The translations under genes and the position numbers were made by a program. Of a stretch of DNA of 64,000 bases, positions 47,962 to 59,200 are shown piece by piece. Source of the stretch: Nectonema munidae (Eukaryota > Nematomorpha > Nectonematoida > Nectonematidae); the NCBI GenBank assembly GCA_030549495.1, contig JAUIRK010000106.1, forward strand, positions 1,507,001-1,571,000, given 5' to 3'. The notes under the pieces are model-generated. The model was not told the DNA's origin. It saw only the letters and a list, made by a program, of their open reading frames with translations, and did not search any database. Position 1 is the stretch's first letter. Each line of letters opens with the position of its first letter.

Positions 47962-48315
47962 CAGGGCCGCACATCCGGGGAGTGAGAGGGGCGACGACTG
48001 CCCCCTCCTCAATGTCTTTCCGGGAAGAAAGGGGGGGGGGATGGGTGAAAATCCTATTTGCACCACAATAAATTTGGGGTTTTTAAACTAGTTTATATGC
48101 GTTATGTAAATTTAATTAAAATATTTTAGCTAAAAGTATAATTTTAAAATTTCAATTTTGGAAAAAAATGTAGTCTTCTAAATTCACGTATGCGCTGTAT
48201 ACACTCTATTTTAAAAGATTGCTGAATATTTGGTCTCCCGCGGTATTTTCAGAAAAGTAATTTTGAAAATTGAAAAAAAAATCGCACTTAATAATATTGA
48301 GGATGGGCGCCCCTG
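47962..48315. mobile_element. 354 bp hAT-type MITE with perfect 8 bp target duplication
   Basis: GTATTCAC occurs at 47954-47961 and 48316-48323. The ends are CAGGGCCGCACATCC and GGATGGGCGCCCCTG, imperfect inverted repeats. The body matches 61656-61945. No coding capacity. Confidence 0.88.
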
Positions 48316-48329
48316 GTATTCACATATGA

Positions 48330-50300
48330 ATTTTACTTATATTCGCTTACTAAATAGTATAATCTCACAATTGTCCTGTTTCTCTTTATTTGTGGAATAA
48401 ATTTTTCTTCTTAAAAAATTAACGAAATAAATAAAAAATTTGAAAAAAAATCCTGAAACCATAAAGTTTTGAACTTTCTACATTCATTTAAAACCATTTA
48501 ATACTCTAATTTGGTATAGCTTTACGCAAAGACTATAAATCTATAGTTAAAATTAACATAACATAACATGTATTTTTTGTGCAATCTATTTCAAAGTCTA
48601 CGGACTCAGACTTTGGTTATCATAATCGCTGAATATGCTTTTATACGCAAATTATAATTGTTAATAAAATATATTTCTTCTTTTAGTATTATATAAAATT
48701 AAAAAATTAATCAGTAATGGGACATATTTAATTCTAAAAATTTTAAAGATAAGTTTAAATTTAAAATTTCTTTTCTTAACACTTTTTTGTTCTATAAATA
48801 TATGTCGTAAACTTTAATGATTTTCATTTATAATAAAAAATGATCTAAGTTAATATAAAACCTGCAAATATACTTTGAGATTGTTTAATAGTAAGGGTTT
48901 TTTATTAAATTAATTTTGAAACTATTTTTTTTAAATATTGTGTTTACAAATAATTCAAGGGTATTATTAACGCGTTTTATCAACCTTGAGTTTGCCCTTG
49001 CTTTAGTTGGTTTGAAAAGTTTGTGATTAACTTCTCTAATTCTTCTATTTGATTTTGTATTATGTTAAAGCAAGGGGTAGTTTGTAGTTATTTTTAACTG
49101 TTTAACGATTTTCCTTATGGCACTATTTTCAGTGATAAGATTTTTACTTATTTACTGAATATTTTTCACTTCTAATTATAAATTAATATCTAATTTTTAT
49201 GTATTATATGTAGTCATATTGTATACCTTGTCATTAAAAACAGCGTAAATCTATATTATTATTTTCAAAATTAGTTAGTTTTTTAGTTGATAAAATATTT
49301 TTTTAAAGCAATTTTAATTTCTCAGATAAGTGACAGTCAACTCTAGGCAGAAATTTGAACTATAGGAGTACATGGTTCAAAAAAATTTATATATCATAAA
49401 ACGATATAAATTGTTTTTTTTCTTAAGGGCGATGGGGGAACAGAAATTTTATTAGTTAGTAAATTGAGTTTCTCAAAGATAAAGATTTCAATAAAATTAG
49501 TGCTCTAGTATAGAATCATTTTTTTAATGGTTTGTACAAAATTTCACTTTTGAATTGAAGCATAACCTTGATTAAAGAAAATCTAATAGACTGCAAGGAC
49601 TAACAGTTCCTTTCTTTTTAAAATTTTTCTAAGTGACAATCAGGGACGATCAAAAGATGATCTAAAAAGGTATGTTAAATTGACTTTATATTTTTAACAA
49701 TTACCTCTTTTTTATTCACTAACTTCTGATTTATAATAAAAAAACTATGTAGGACAAATTATTAATCCTTAAAATTTAGTCCTTCGTGAGTAAACTTTTT
49801 GAATTTAATTAAAATTTTATATTCTTAAAATTTATTTGGAAAAGAAGTGCAGATAAATAAAATAACAGTTAATATTTTTTAAACTTACCTAAAACAGTGT
49901 CCTAAGAAATTAAAATAACCTGCTTTAAAATACAAAATTCCATTTAAGAAAAAAGAAGATTAGTCTTTAAAATTCAGGTCCTCAAAGGCTTAATCTGACA
50001 TAAGAATTTTAGATAGGACACCTTTTTAAGACTATATTACTATCCACCCCTGCCTTAAAGAATGTAGAATTGCTATGCAGAACGTTTACCATTTTGCCCT
50101 AGCGTTACCATGCTTAAACAAAGACTTTAGAGTTTATTTTTTCCTCATTACCTTAGTTTGCCCTTTTGGTAAACTGTCTATTCTCGTACTGAAACATTTC
50201 GTTCTCCATACTTCGCTATATGCCATTTCTTCGTGCAACAATTCGCTCAAATCAAAATTCAAAGGCTAATTTTGAAGACTCATCGTCCACTAAAAGAGGC
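48330..50300. other. AT-rich stretch, no gene recognised
   Basis: No coding or clear repeat ends. A plus-strand frame near 50075-50266 has a signal-anchor-like N-terminus but overlaps the flank of the mariner relic and is not supported otherwise. Confidence 0.4.
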
Positions 50301-50304
50301 GACT

Positions 50305-51060
50305 TTAATTTCTTTTGACAACCTTGCCACACTTGTCCTCATAATTGGTATAAAATTTTATTAGCCTATTTTTTAAATAAAAAATATTGGCTAATTTTTT
50401 ACAATACAAGTAAAGTCTAGCGTTATCGTGTTTGAGAATGACTCCTTTTCTGTTCACTAAAGCAGGACATTTTTCACGCAACGATGCATTCAGACGTTCG
50501 AGTTGCTGACAAAGATAAGCAGTCACGGATTTCCCTGTTCCAATAATTCAAAGTGAACCATGACTTTTTGATTCCACTAAACACACAACATTACCTTCTT
50601 TTGGTGCAGTTCAGATTTGGGGATTGTTATAGGAGTTTCTTTTTTTGAAAGCCATTGTTTCTTTCTTTTATTGGCGTTAAAAACAATCCATTTTTCATCT
50701 CCAGTGATAATACGATCAAGGAAAGGCGTTTTTTCATTCCTTAAGAGAAGATTATTGCTGATTGTTGTCCTCATTGCTTTGTTGCCTAGAGAGAGTTCAC
50801 GAGGAACCCAAAGACCTTCTCTATAAATTTTTCCAAGCTTTTTCAGATGCTCCCGAACAGTAGGCCAATGTGCATCGAGTCTCTGGGATAATGTCCTGAT
50901 TATTTGCCGAGGATCCTCTTCCACTGCAACTTTCAAAAGTTCGCCATCCAAAAGACTGGGTCTCCTCTCTCTATCTAGGCTCACTAGTAAGGTCAAAATT
51001 GCCTCCTTTAAATTTTGAAAACCATCTACGGAATTTTCTAAGACACATCTTCTGGAATTA
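50305..51060 (-). pseudogene. mariner transposase relic
   Basis: Read in order: CLRKFRRWFSKFKGGNFDL (second HTH region), LLDGELLKVAVEEDPRQ, REHLKKLGKIYREGLWVPRE, then TPFLDRIITGDEKWIVFNA (first catalytic Asp), KKQWLSKKETPITIPK, KVMLCV. A frameshift follows, then YLCQQLERLNASLREKCPAL and GVILKHDNAR (second Asp). The YSPDLAPSDYHLF block holding the third Asp of the D34D triad has been deleted, and the frame ends shortly after in YTNYEDKCGKVV. The first HTH at the N-terminus is missing. Dead copy. Terminal repeats were not identified. Confidence 0.9.
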
Positions 51061-51370
51061 TGGCGTTAATGATGGTTCACTTTGAAACCTTGGTCCTTCA
51101 TGAGCAAAAGATGTTTTTAAACTAAAAAAAAGTAGATTTATCTAAATAGAAAGTTTACCTAAGGATCAGGTAATTGATTTGACCTTGAAAACTGCTATAT
51201 GCACTTAGTCTGATATTTTAAAGTTTGGTTTAAAAAAGAGGACAGTATTTTTCGGTATCCCCAATAAGTTCCACTCATCCAACCTTATTATATATGTATT
51301 TTTTGAATTATTCTCTGTCTAATATCACGTTTATTATATCATAAATCTAATAAAAATTGCTGAATATAAT

Positions 51371-51552
51371 CAGTGCCAGATTAACATAGTAGCAGATGTA
51401 GCAGCTGCTACAGGCCCTGCGCTTTACAAGGGCCCGCGTTTAGTCGGAATTTTTTTTTTTTGACTTTTTGTAATATCAAACAAACTTCCTGACTATCATT
51501 TGTAAATTTAATTGATCTGCTACATGCCCCGCACTTGGTAGATCCGGCACTG
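51371..51552. mobile_element. 182 bp hAT-type MITE with perfect 8 bp target duplication
   Basis: AATATAAT at 51363-51370 and again at 51553-51560. The left end CAGTGCCAGATTAACATAG and right end GTAGATCCGGCACTG are inverted repeats of the widespread CAGTGCCGGATTA type, followed inside by CTACAGGCCC / GCTACATGCCCC. Confidence 0.88.
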
Positions 51553-51756
51553 AATATAATATATATATATATGAGGTAAGTATATACTTAGAAATTTAAT
51601 ATACAGTATAAACCGGTTGTAATAATCACGGTTAATGGTATCAGTTGTTTTTTTATCTAAATTTTGTATGAGTGAATTCCCTACTAAATGCTCAAATAAA
51701 CATTCTGTTGTTATAATCATTTCTATTATTATTATTATCATCATCATCATCATCAA
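51520..51756. repeat. AT and (ATT/ATC)n microsatellites
   Basis: An AT run at about 51557-51572 and (ATT)n then (ATC)n at about 51721-51755. The minus-strand frame beginning with a methionine run is their translation. Confidence 0.7.
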
Positions 51757-52104
51757 AAAGGTAAATATAAGAATATTAAAGATTTCTTAAATGTATAAAT
51801 AAATCTGTTTTTTGTAATTTTATTTTGCATTTTTTACTACAAAATAAAAAAATATTTCTATTCTATGCAATCTTAATTTTGAAATTGCTTTTTAGATTTA
51901 TTTTAATAAGCCTGCAAATTCACGTTTTATCAAAACCCATAACATTAATGCAGAAGCAGTTAACCGTCCTTAATAACTCTTATTAATTATGGTACTAAAA
52001 AGTCAAATTATTTTAATATGTAATTTTTTCTATCTTTGTTTCCTCCTAAATTTTTTATCGCCCCTTCTAATAATAAAAGCTGACTACGCCTCTGCCGTTT
52101 TAGG

Positions 52105-52433
52105 TAGAGATATATCGCATATCCGCAAAAAATTTACATCCTCTTAATATCCTCTTAACATCCTAATCATCCCAACATTTAATTTTCAACATCCATATCC
52201 ACAATTTTCAAACATTTTTCTTTTTTTCTATATAAAGCAAAGTTTTTTTCGGAATTTTTGAATTTTTACTTTCTCCAAAATGTTTATAAGTATTTCTTTA
52301 TGATAACACATATATACATTGATCTCTCTCTAAATTTTTAATAAGTATAATACTTGTGTTTAACAATTATAATATCCATATCTGCTAAAAGAATATCCGC
52401 GGATACAAAAAATTTCACATCCGATACTCTCTA
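52105..52433. mobile_element. 329 bp hAT-type MITE with perfect 8 bp target duplication
   Basis: GTTTTAGG at 52097-52104 and 52434-52441. The ends are TAGAGATATATCGCAT and ATCCGATACTCTCTA. The body is rich in ATCCGCGGATA/AAATTTTTTGT motifs shared with 40864-41120. Confidence 0.85.
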
Positions 52434-52875
52434 GTTTTAGGCCCACAGTAATGAAGACCATTCGTTTGGTATTTTTCAATTTATTTTTTTATATTTAAAC
52501 GGGCGATTTACATTTCTTGAGACACTAGTATCACACTGGTCTCCAAAGGGTCAAGAAGCGTAAAGATTTATCTCTTCCAAAATAAAAAAGAATTTTATGA
52601 TAAGTTGTCGAAAATAAGCCCAATCAGTACTACATTTCAATAAAATTTATGAAGCTTCTATTAATGGTATCGGTTATACAATCTCATAATTTAGTTCTTT
52701 TACTAGCCACCACGATAATTGAGCCCAAGACTATTGGGTCCGACTGTTTAAATCGATAATCGGAGATCCTTCCCTGTGTGCCATTTTGTAGTGAGCTAAA
52801 ATGATTTAATTCATTTTTTATATTTCTTCATACCAGAGATAAAATGGTACTTCAAAAACCAAACTGTTTTTATCA

Positions 52876-52990
52876 CAAATACACGTTTTACGGCAAAATT
52901 GTCTTGCTGCGATTTTTCCTATTAGGCGAAATTTCCCGAGGCGAGTTTTCCTACGGTAAACTTGTTTACGGCGAATTTTCCGGTCACTAT
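52876..52990. repeat. Degenerate ~16 bp iteron array
   Basis: Six loosely conserved units of the form GGCGAAATTTTCC(TA) run head to tail (GGCAAAATTGTC, GCGATTTTTCCTATTA, GGCGAAATTTCCCGA, GGCGAGTTTTCCTAC, GGTAAACTTGTTTAC, GGCGAATTTTCC). No coding role. It lies at the 3' side of the LINE fragment. Confidence 0.6.
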
Positions 52991-53002
52991 CCTTATTAAA
53001 GA

Positions 53003-53325
53003 CTAACGTGATGACATTCGCATGCATAATGATACTAAAAGAATTGGAAACCAGTCATGATAACTCAAAAAGTGCATCTTCCGTTGATTTATTCGATAAA
53101 AACCAAATTGTTTACCTGAAAAGAAACCAATTTTTGAAAGGTAGTCAAGTAATTTTTGGTGAAGAATTTTTTCAAATATTCTAGTAAAATTTGATAATAT
53201 CGAAATAGGTCTATAAGATTGAATTAGAATGAATGGACTATTTGATTTTAAGACTGGAATTTTTTTAGATGTTTTCAATTTTTCTGGAAAAACTTCTTTA
53301 TCAACGACATTGTTATTAATATGTG
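53003..53325 (-). pseudogene. LINE reverse transcriptase, N-terminal fragment
   Basis: Reads NNVVDKEVFPEKLKTSKKIP, VLKSN, then SYRPISILSNFTRIFEKILH, LLDYLSKIGFFSGKQFGF. The 'fP..lK.a.v.PifK', 'YRPISiLs.fsKifEkil' and 'QfGF' blocks define RT motifs 0-2 of Jockey/CR1-type LINEs. The frame is lost soon after QFGF. The fragment lacks the catalytic core. Confidence 0.85.
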
Positions 53326-53844
53326 CCGTAATATGCTTCTAATAGCAACAAGGCTGTAAATTATGAATTTTAGACTAATTTCATCTTCTCCATATGCCAT
53401 TTAATTTTTTAGAGATGAGATTGATAAAACGATATAATCATATGGTATTTCATCAAAGTAAATGGACTAAACTACTGAGGGTAACATTTCATCAAAGAGG
53501 ATTTGATTGCATCAAATAGAAGACAAATGCTATAGATAGAAACTGTTTGTGCAAACATATTTGGCGTCTAACTAGAGAACTAACGAATTCATTAACTAGC
53601 TCACAATGTTAACCAAAGACTGCGGCCCCATATTGCGTTGCTTTTGTAATTTACTTAACCTGTATCATTTAAAATAATGTCTCTGTGTGGATTCAATGTC
53701 GTGTTCCAAAAGTCTTGAGCTTTAAGTTTTTCGATTTATCGTTTTCCTCTTTCCTTATTATTTTGGTGTATTATATATTGGCTATTTAATGTTTTAGGTA
53801 CTTGAACACATAATTTAAGATTAGTATTTATCTATGTTATTCCC

Positions 53845-54300
53845 ATGAATGAAGATAATCCTGATTCCCTGGTATGCTTATTTGTATTTGAAAAAAACAT
53901 TCCTATGATTGTTATTTACATTTTAAGGTTGTTACATCAAAAAAGAATAATTCGAAGAAGCACAAACTCATTTCTGACTCCTTAACTAAGAAAAAGAAGT
54001 GCCTTCCCTATCTGTAAATTGAAACATTTAAGCTTTTGCCTGAGTGACTTTTTCCAATTCATTTTTAGAAGGAAGTATAACTGTGATGGGGATGAAGTTT
54101 CCCAAAATTCAAAGTCTCACCATGAAATTTCAGCTCAAAATCCTCTAAGTCAAGTGTTCGGAAACTCCATCCTCAATAAGAACATCATTAATCTCGATTC
54201 TGAGATGATTTCATCTTTAGTTCAAATTAATTTGCAAAATCCACTCTCTCCACCATTTAGCGATTCCTTTGATTCATGTATTTTTACTGACTATTCATAA
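53845..54300 (+). CDS. Small three-exon host gene, function unknown
   Basis: Exon 1 is 53845-53871 (ATG; MNEDNPDSL), with a 56 bp intron (GTATGC...TTTTAAG). Exon 2 is 53928-54013 (VVTSKKNNSKKHK..., Lys-rich), with a 55 bp intron (GTAAAT...TTTTTAG). Exon 3 is 54069-54300 and ends in TAA. The junctions keep one frame (phases 0 and 2) and give 114 residues. The Lys-rich second exon (KKNNSKKHK and TKKKK) resembles a nuclear localisation signal; the third exon is Ser/Asn-rich. No domain was recognised. An intron pair of this size agrees with the other short introns in the window. It could instead be a chance assembly, but three consistent junctions argue for a gene. Confidence 0.5.
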
Positions 54301-54540
54301 TTAATACTCTAATTATTTTAGAAATGGTTTTTGCCCACCTAGTCATAGAATTTTGCTATTTTTAAACTGAAAAGCAAGTAAATAACTGTATCTGTAGATA
54401 TAAGAAGAACTAAATGCCTTAGTGAACATTATGCTTACTTAACCTAATGCCTTTTGCATATTCAACATAATCGCATAATTTGTTGAACACCTTCTTAGAA
54501 AAAATTTGCGCTTTTTTAACGAAAAAGCTAAATGTTTTTC

Positions 54541-54584
54541 TTCGATCATTAGTCATATGTTTGCAATCGTTAGTCATGTTATGG
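54541..54584 (+). repeat. Left inverted iterons of the IS630/Tc1-type element
   Basis: Two units of the form GTCATATGTTTGCAATC and ATCGTTAGTCATG, ending GTCATGTTATG. They match, inverted, the array at 55877-55966. Confidence 0.65.
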
Positions 54585-54734
54585 TTTTTTATTGGTAATA
54601 TATTTGTAATAAGTCAGACTTTCCATTACGCTAATTACTGTAACTCTAAGGTAAAATTAATAATGTATAAATAAAAAATAATATAAAATTTATTAGAAAA
54701 CACAAAAGTTTAAGCTTTATTTCATAATAACTTC

Positions 54735-55724
54735 ACCACTTTCAGATCTGATAATATATCCAAGCATTTTTCTATACAAAGATTTGCAATCATCAGAAGA
54801 AATTTCATTGAAAATGTTGTTTATTAAATCTTTCAATTCTTTTTCATTGTTTGCTCCCCCTCTATTAACTTAACCTTTCCATACAGAAAAACGTTTTCAA
54901 TTGGATTTAAAAAAAGAGAGTAAGGTGGAAGATAAAACAATTTCATGTCTTTGGTAACATCAGACAACCCTTTATAGTAATGAATCTTTATCAAGTATGT
55001 ATATTGGATCCATGTTTTTTCAGCGCATGACTTTTCAATCTCAAGTAAAGGAGCTTTAAAAACTTATCCATTAACCGCTGCATCGCAAGTTTTGTAATAC
55101 ACAATTCCATTTTTGTTCATGGCTCCAACAACAGAAATATTTCTGCTTCAAGCGTTAGAAACAGCAACATAAGTTGAACAACCTTTTTTCGCGGCCTTTT
55201 TTGACCGTGATGAAACAGAAAAGCCTAATTCATGGATAAAAACAAAGTTTTCATGTCGTGTTTCGGCTTCTAAATTTTTAAATTTGGCAGCGTATTCTTT
55301 TCTCTTTACAATCGTACTTTCACAGTTTCTTCTTTCTGGTACCAAGACGATGTTTTTAATTCTATAATGAAAGGTTTTCAAACATCTATCAATGGTTCTT
55401 GTGCTTACCTGTACTTTTAATTCATTCATTATTTTTTCTTGAAGCTTTGACAGAGTGAGTAATGGATACTCATCAACTCATGATTGAATGAATAATCATT
55501 TTTCCTTCTTTCAACTTTGATCTTCGTTCACCTCCACGTTTTTGATCATCAATTTGACCTGTTTTCTCCCATCGAGATACAATTTTTGACACAGTAGTTT
55601 GATGTAAATCCAAATTTTTAGAAATACTCGTGATAAATTCTCCATCTTTTACTCTTTTAATCACGAGATTTTTAACTTCATTAGAAATTCGCTTACGAGA
55701 TTTAGATGCACACTAATTCATCAT
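54735..55724 (-). pseudogene. IS630/Tc1-type transposase relic
   Basis: After a broken start (MMN then stop), the frame reads SKSRKRISNEVKNLVIKRVK, ISKNLDLHQTTVSKIVSRWE (helix-turn-helix), GGERRSKLKEGK, then EKIMNELKVQVSTRTIDRCL (second HTH) and FVFIHELGFSVSSRSKKAAK. Further on are NISVVGAMNKNGIVYYKT and LFYLPPYSLFLNPIENVFLY. This is the IS630/Tc1 layout: 'FIDE.gF', 'G..n...', 'LPPYSP.LNPIE..w'. The first catalytic Asp of FIDE is His here, and the middle Asp block (D.a..H) is deleted, leaving only the last Glu (NPIE). Several stops and frameshifts. Confidence 0.8.
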
Positions 55725-55876
55725 GAAATTTTTTAGCAACGGCTTAGAGTTTGAAAAAACAAAATGACTGACTAAAGATCAAGTATGATGAAGGCAAATA
55801 ACAGTTGAAAAATAATGATTTAAATTTATTTTTGCATCTTTCATATCTGTGCGAATTGATTCATCAAGCAACTTGT

Positions 55877-55966
55877 CATAACATGACTATTGATTGCAAG
55901 GATATGACTTACGATTGCAAAGATATGACATATGATCGCAAACATATGACATATGATCGATAAACC
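55877..55966 (-). repeat. Right inverted iterons of the IS630/Tc1-type element
   Basis: Three to four copies of a 21 bp unit (core GATTGCAAAGATATGACATA on the plus strand) form an array that mirrors the two-unit array at 54541-54584. Both end inward with GTCATGTTATG. Direct repeats within inverted repeats are known as transposase binding sites in Tc1-type elements such as Sleeping Beauty. Confidence 0.65.
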
Positions 55967-56320
55967 TTTATATAAAAAACAAGATGCTGGATATTTTTCA
56001 AGAAAAAAGGAAAATGTTTCACTTTTCATTAGAAATTGCTGGGTTTTCACAAGTTTTGCAGCCTTTTCAGTAGAAAGCAGTTTACATGTTTTTCGCCACA
56101 TGATAATACTATTTGAAACGTTCGCTCCCAATCTGTAATCGCTGATCGATTAGACATCAAACTGAATGCCAACTTGTAAAATCCTTTATTCATTATCTTC
56201 AACAGACAATGTTTTTGTCTGATTTGACGGTTTGGTTGTTATTTTTTAATTTTACAACTCCTCATTGGTTAATAACTCTCCTGTACAGTCAAGTCTTGGA
56301 AATTTTTATTTTGTTCAGCA

Positions 56321-56510
56321 TTTATATCAAAAAAAAACTTTTATAGAGTCACGGGCTTGGCGAATTAACATCTGTTGATTTGTATAGCTAAAAATGATTG
56401 CATAATGTCAAACTTGTATCAAGAAAAAAACGTTTATCGAGTCACTCTGCTTGGCGAAACATCCGTTGATTTGTATAGCTAAAAATGATAAAATATATTA
56501 TTGCATAATG
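56321..56510 (+). repeat. Tandem duplication of a ~90 bp unit
   Basis: Both units contain a poly-A start, GAGTCAC, GCTTGGCGAA, then TGTTGATTTGTATAGCTAAA or its variant, and end TTGCATAATG. The second has an extra ~11 bp before the end. Confidence 0.8.
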
Positions 56511-56818
56511 TATTATTTGGCCCATTACCTACTCGTCCATACGTGTACCTTGTTGCGGGTATACTATACACCTATATTGTGACGTATTCAGAAAATTGTT
56601 TGGCGGGTGGGGGGGGGGCTTTTAAAAATATTCATAATTAGGTTGTTATTATTAATGAAGTTGGACTTTTAAAAGGCAATTCGTATTACGTTGAATTTGT
56701 AATTTACAAAAATAACTATTTTAAATAAACTAGAAGGCATTCAAATATAAAAGATGGATACTTCATTTCAAGAAAATGGGGCTATGTCTTTTTTAATTTT
56801 TTTATATAATATTTTTAT

Positions 56819-58936
56819 TAGAGCTGTGGAATTTAAAGATTAATTGATCGATTAATCGTTAATTTATTTTAACGATTAAAGTTTTCTTTAACTATTAATC
56901 AGATTAAATTTTATTTTTTAGACTATCTAAATAAATAAAATGGCGACAAAAGAAAAACAATTTAATAAATATAAACCAATTTTTGGCAAATTACATAATC
57001 ATTTTGATTTCAAATTGTTGGATGATGGTAATATTAAAAATGCTGCCAATGTTTATTGCATTCATTGTAACAAATCGTTTGCATATCATGGATCTAACAC
57101 ATCCCTTACTTATCACCTTCAAAACAAACACTCGCTACAATATTCGAAACTTCAACATGAAAAGTCACTTTCATTCAGTCAGAGTACAGCGGCGTCACCA
57201 TCGACTTCCAAGCAAACTACTTTGAGTGCGTTTTGTCGTACACTCGATCAACCCGTGAGTGCTACGGTACAACGTGACATTACAATATCACTTGCAAAAT
57301 AGATAGCAAGCAGTGGCAGACCAATATCGATGAAGATGAGGATGAAGGTCTTCAGCAAGTATTACGCATATCGCTTCAAAATTCTGCTTATAAACTACCT
57401 TGTCGGCAAAAATTTGACTGAGATGTTCAACGCTAAAATGGAAAACATTAAGGAAGCAGTGAAAAATTCAAAAGCAATTGCACTAACGTCTGATTTTTGG
57501 ACATCTTTAAGAAATGAAAGTTATTGTGGAATCATTGGCCATTGGATTAATGATGACTGGAGTTTAAAAAGTGTTGTTCTAAGATGCGTTAATGTAGTTG
57601 AACGTCACTACTCTGCCAATGTTGCTAAGTTATATAAACACTTTGCAAAAGACTGGAATATAACAGAAAAGATCCAGGTTATAGTAACTGACAATGCACG
57701 GAATATGATTTCCGCTGTTATTCAAGCAGGTTTTTCACATATTCCTTGTTTAGCTCATAGCCTACAGTTAAGCATACTGAATGAATTTAAAGCTGCAGAT
57801 ACCGAAGTGTTGTTTGCAAAGTGTCGAAAAATTGTGGGACATTTTAAGCATAGCCCGATCAATACAACTGAATTGCAAAATTGTTTTGACTCACCATTTC
57901 GTAAGCTACAGCAAGATGTTCCAACAAGATGGAACAGAGTTCTTTATATGCTGCAAAGTTTGCTGCAGGCTAAAGAGGCATTAAATCTTTACATGTCAAC
58001 CAAAGAAAAGTACTATGTCGGTTTGAAACTGTTCGATTCTGATTGGAAAAAAATGTCAAAATACGTCAAAGTTTTAGACATGTTCCGCCAGGCTACAGTT
58101 CTGCTAGGCGGTGAAAAATATGTGATATGTAGCTGTGTATTGCCATTGTTATCTTTTTTAACAAAGCATATGAGTGTGAATGATGATGATTTAGGTTATA
58201 TAGCTAGATTCAAAGAAGCCTCAATTAATGACTTTAACAAACGTGTAGCTGATAGGAAAAACATTGCCGTTTTAAAGATTGCGACAGCACTTGATCCACG
58301 ATATAAAAACTTGAAGTGCTTATCAGATGATGCAAAAGAACAAACTTGGCCTACAATTAGCAAATAAAGATTGGCTGAAGACAAACACACAAGATAATTC
58401 TAATAGTGTCAATAACATTACATGCGAAACAAGTGAAAAGCATTTCAAGTTGATGGAGGGAGACTGACTCAGACTCACAAGAAGATGCCGAAAATGTTTT
58501 TGATGAAGTACAACTATATAAAATGGAGAAAAAAGTTGCGGAATCAGTTGATCCACTACAATGGTGGAAACTTAATGAATATCGATATCCAAAATTGGCA
58601 TTATTTGCTAAAACTGTACTTTGCATACACCTGCTACTTCAGTTCCGTGTGAACGATTATTTAGCTCTGCTGGTTACATTGTTAAAACGCGTTCATCACT
58701 TGGACCAAATACTGTTAATATGCGTGTGTGTCTACGTAGCTGGTTATCTCACGATATTTGAAAGAGAAAACGCTTATTACACTTCCTAAATTTAAATTCA
58801 AATGAAAAATATGTTAAATAAATTTGTTAGCAAATGTTATAAACTGATGTTTTGATTTAATCGAAATTAACTATTAATTAATCGTTAATATAAAAAAAGT
58901 TAACTATTTAAAATAAATTAATCGTTACCAGCCTTA
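56819..58936 (+). mobile_element. Nearly complete hAT element with perfect 8 bp target duplication
   Basis: ATTTTTAT at 56811-56818 and 58937-58944. The ends are TAGAGCTGTGGAA and TTACCAGCCTTA, imperfect inverted repeats with subterminal ATTAATCG/CGATTAAT motifs on both sides. It spans 2118 bp, a compact full-length hAT. Confidence 0.9.
56940..58770 (+). pseudogene. hAT transposase (Ac/ZBED-like), few breaks
   Basis: ATG at 56940. BED finger at residues about 33-60 (CIHCNKSF...HLQNKH). Core: LTSDFWTSLRNESY (first Asp), IQVIVTDNARNMISAVIQAG (second Asp), HIPCLAHSLQLSIL, and VPTRWNRVLYMLQSLL (Trp-x-Arg). Then ALDPRYKNLKCL. The dimerisation domain reads DPLQWWKLNEYRYPKLALFA, then, in another frame, ATSVPCERLFSSAGYIVKTR (last Glu region). 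Breaks: a TAG at 57301; a stretch at about 57330-57420 read in the wrong frame (a pair of compensating indels, since YKLPCR is visible in the other frame); a stop at 58366 with shifts after it; a one-base shift near 58625. It is recently dead by hAT standards. Confidence 0.9.
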
Positions 58937-59173
58937 ATTTTTATCATAATTAGATTGATAAATATTGTCTGATAAGGTATGAAATGGAACGTTTAAAATT
59001 GTTAGCATCTGAAACTATAATTCATATTAAATTTGAAAAACAAAATTATCAACATTTAAATGCTCATATTTTTTCTACAATAAAAAAACGCAAAATTTTA
59101 ATCCATTTCAAAAAAACTAAAAGACAATTTTGATCTTAAAAAAGACATTTTGAACTCAAAATGGTTTATAACT

Positions 59174-59200
59174 GTCAAACCTCGATAGTCCGTACGATTC
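59174..59200 (+). repeat. pogo/Tigger-like terminal sequence
   Basis: CTGTCAAACCTCGATAGTCC closely resembles the outer end of pogo-type elements (CAGTCAAACCTCGATAATCC). No partner end or transposase nearby. Confidence 0.4.

Noticed and set aside
51520-51756. Frame starting with six methionines
   Set aside because: Translation of (ATC)n/(ATT)n microsatellites.
55841-56131. Minus-strand 96-codon frame containing the ICHIFAI repeats
   Set aside because: The repeated part is the 21 bp iteron array of the IS630/Tc1-type element. The upstream part matches nothing I know.
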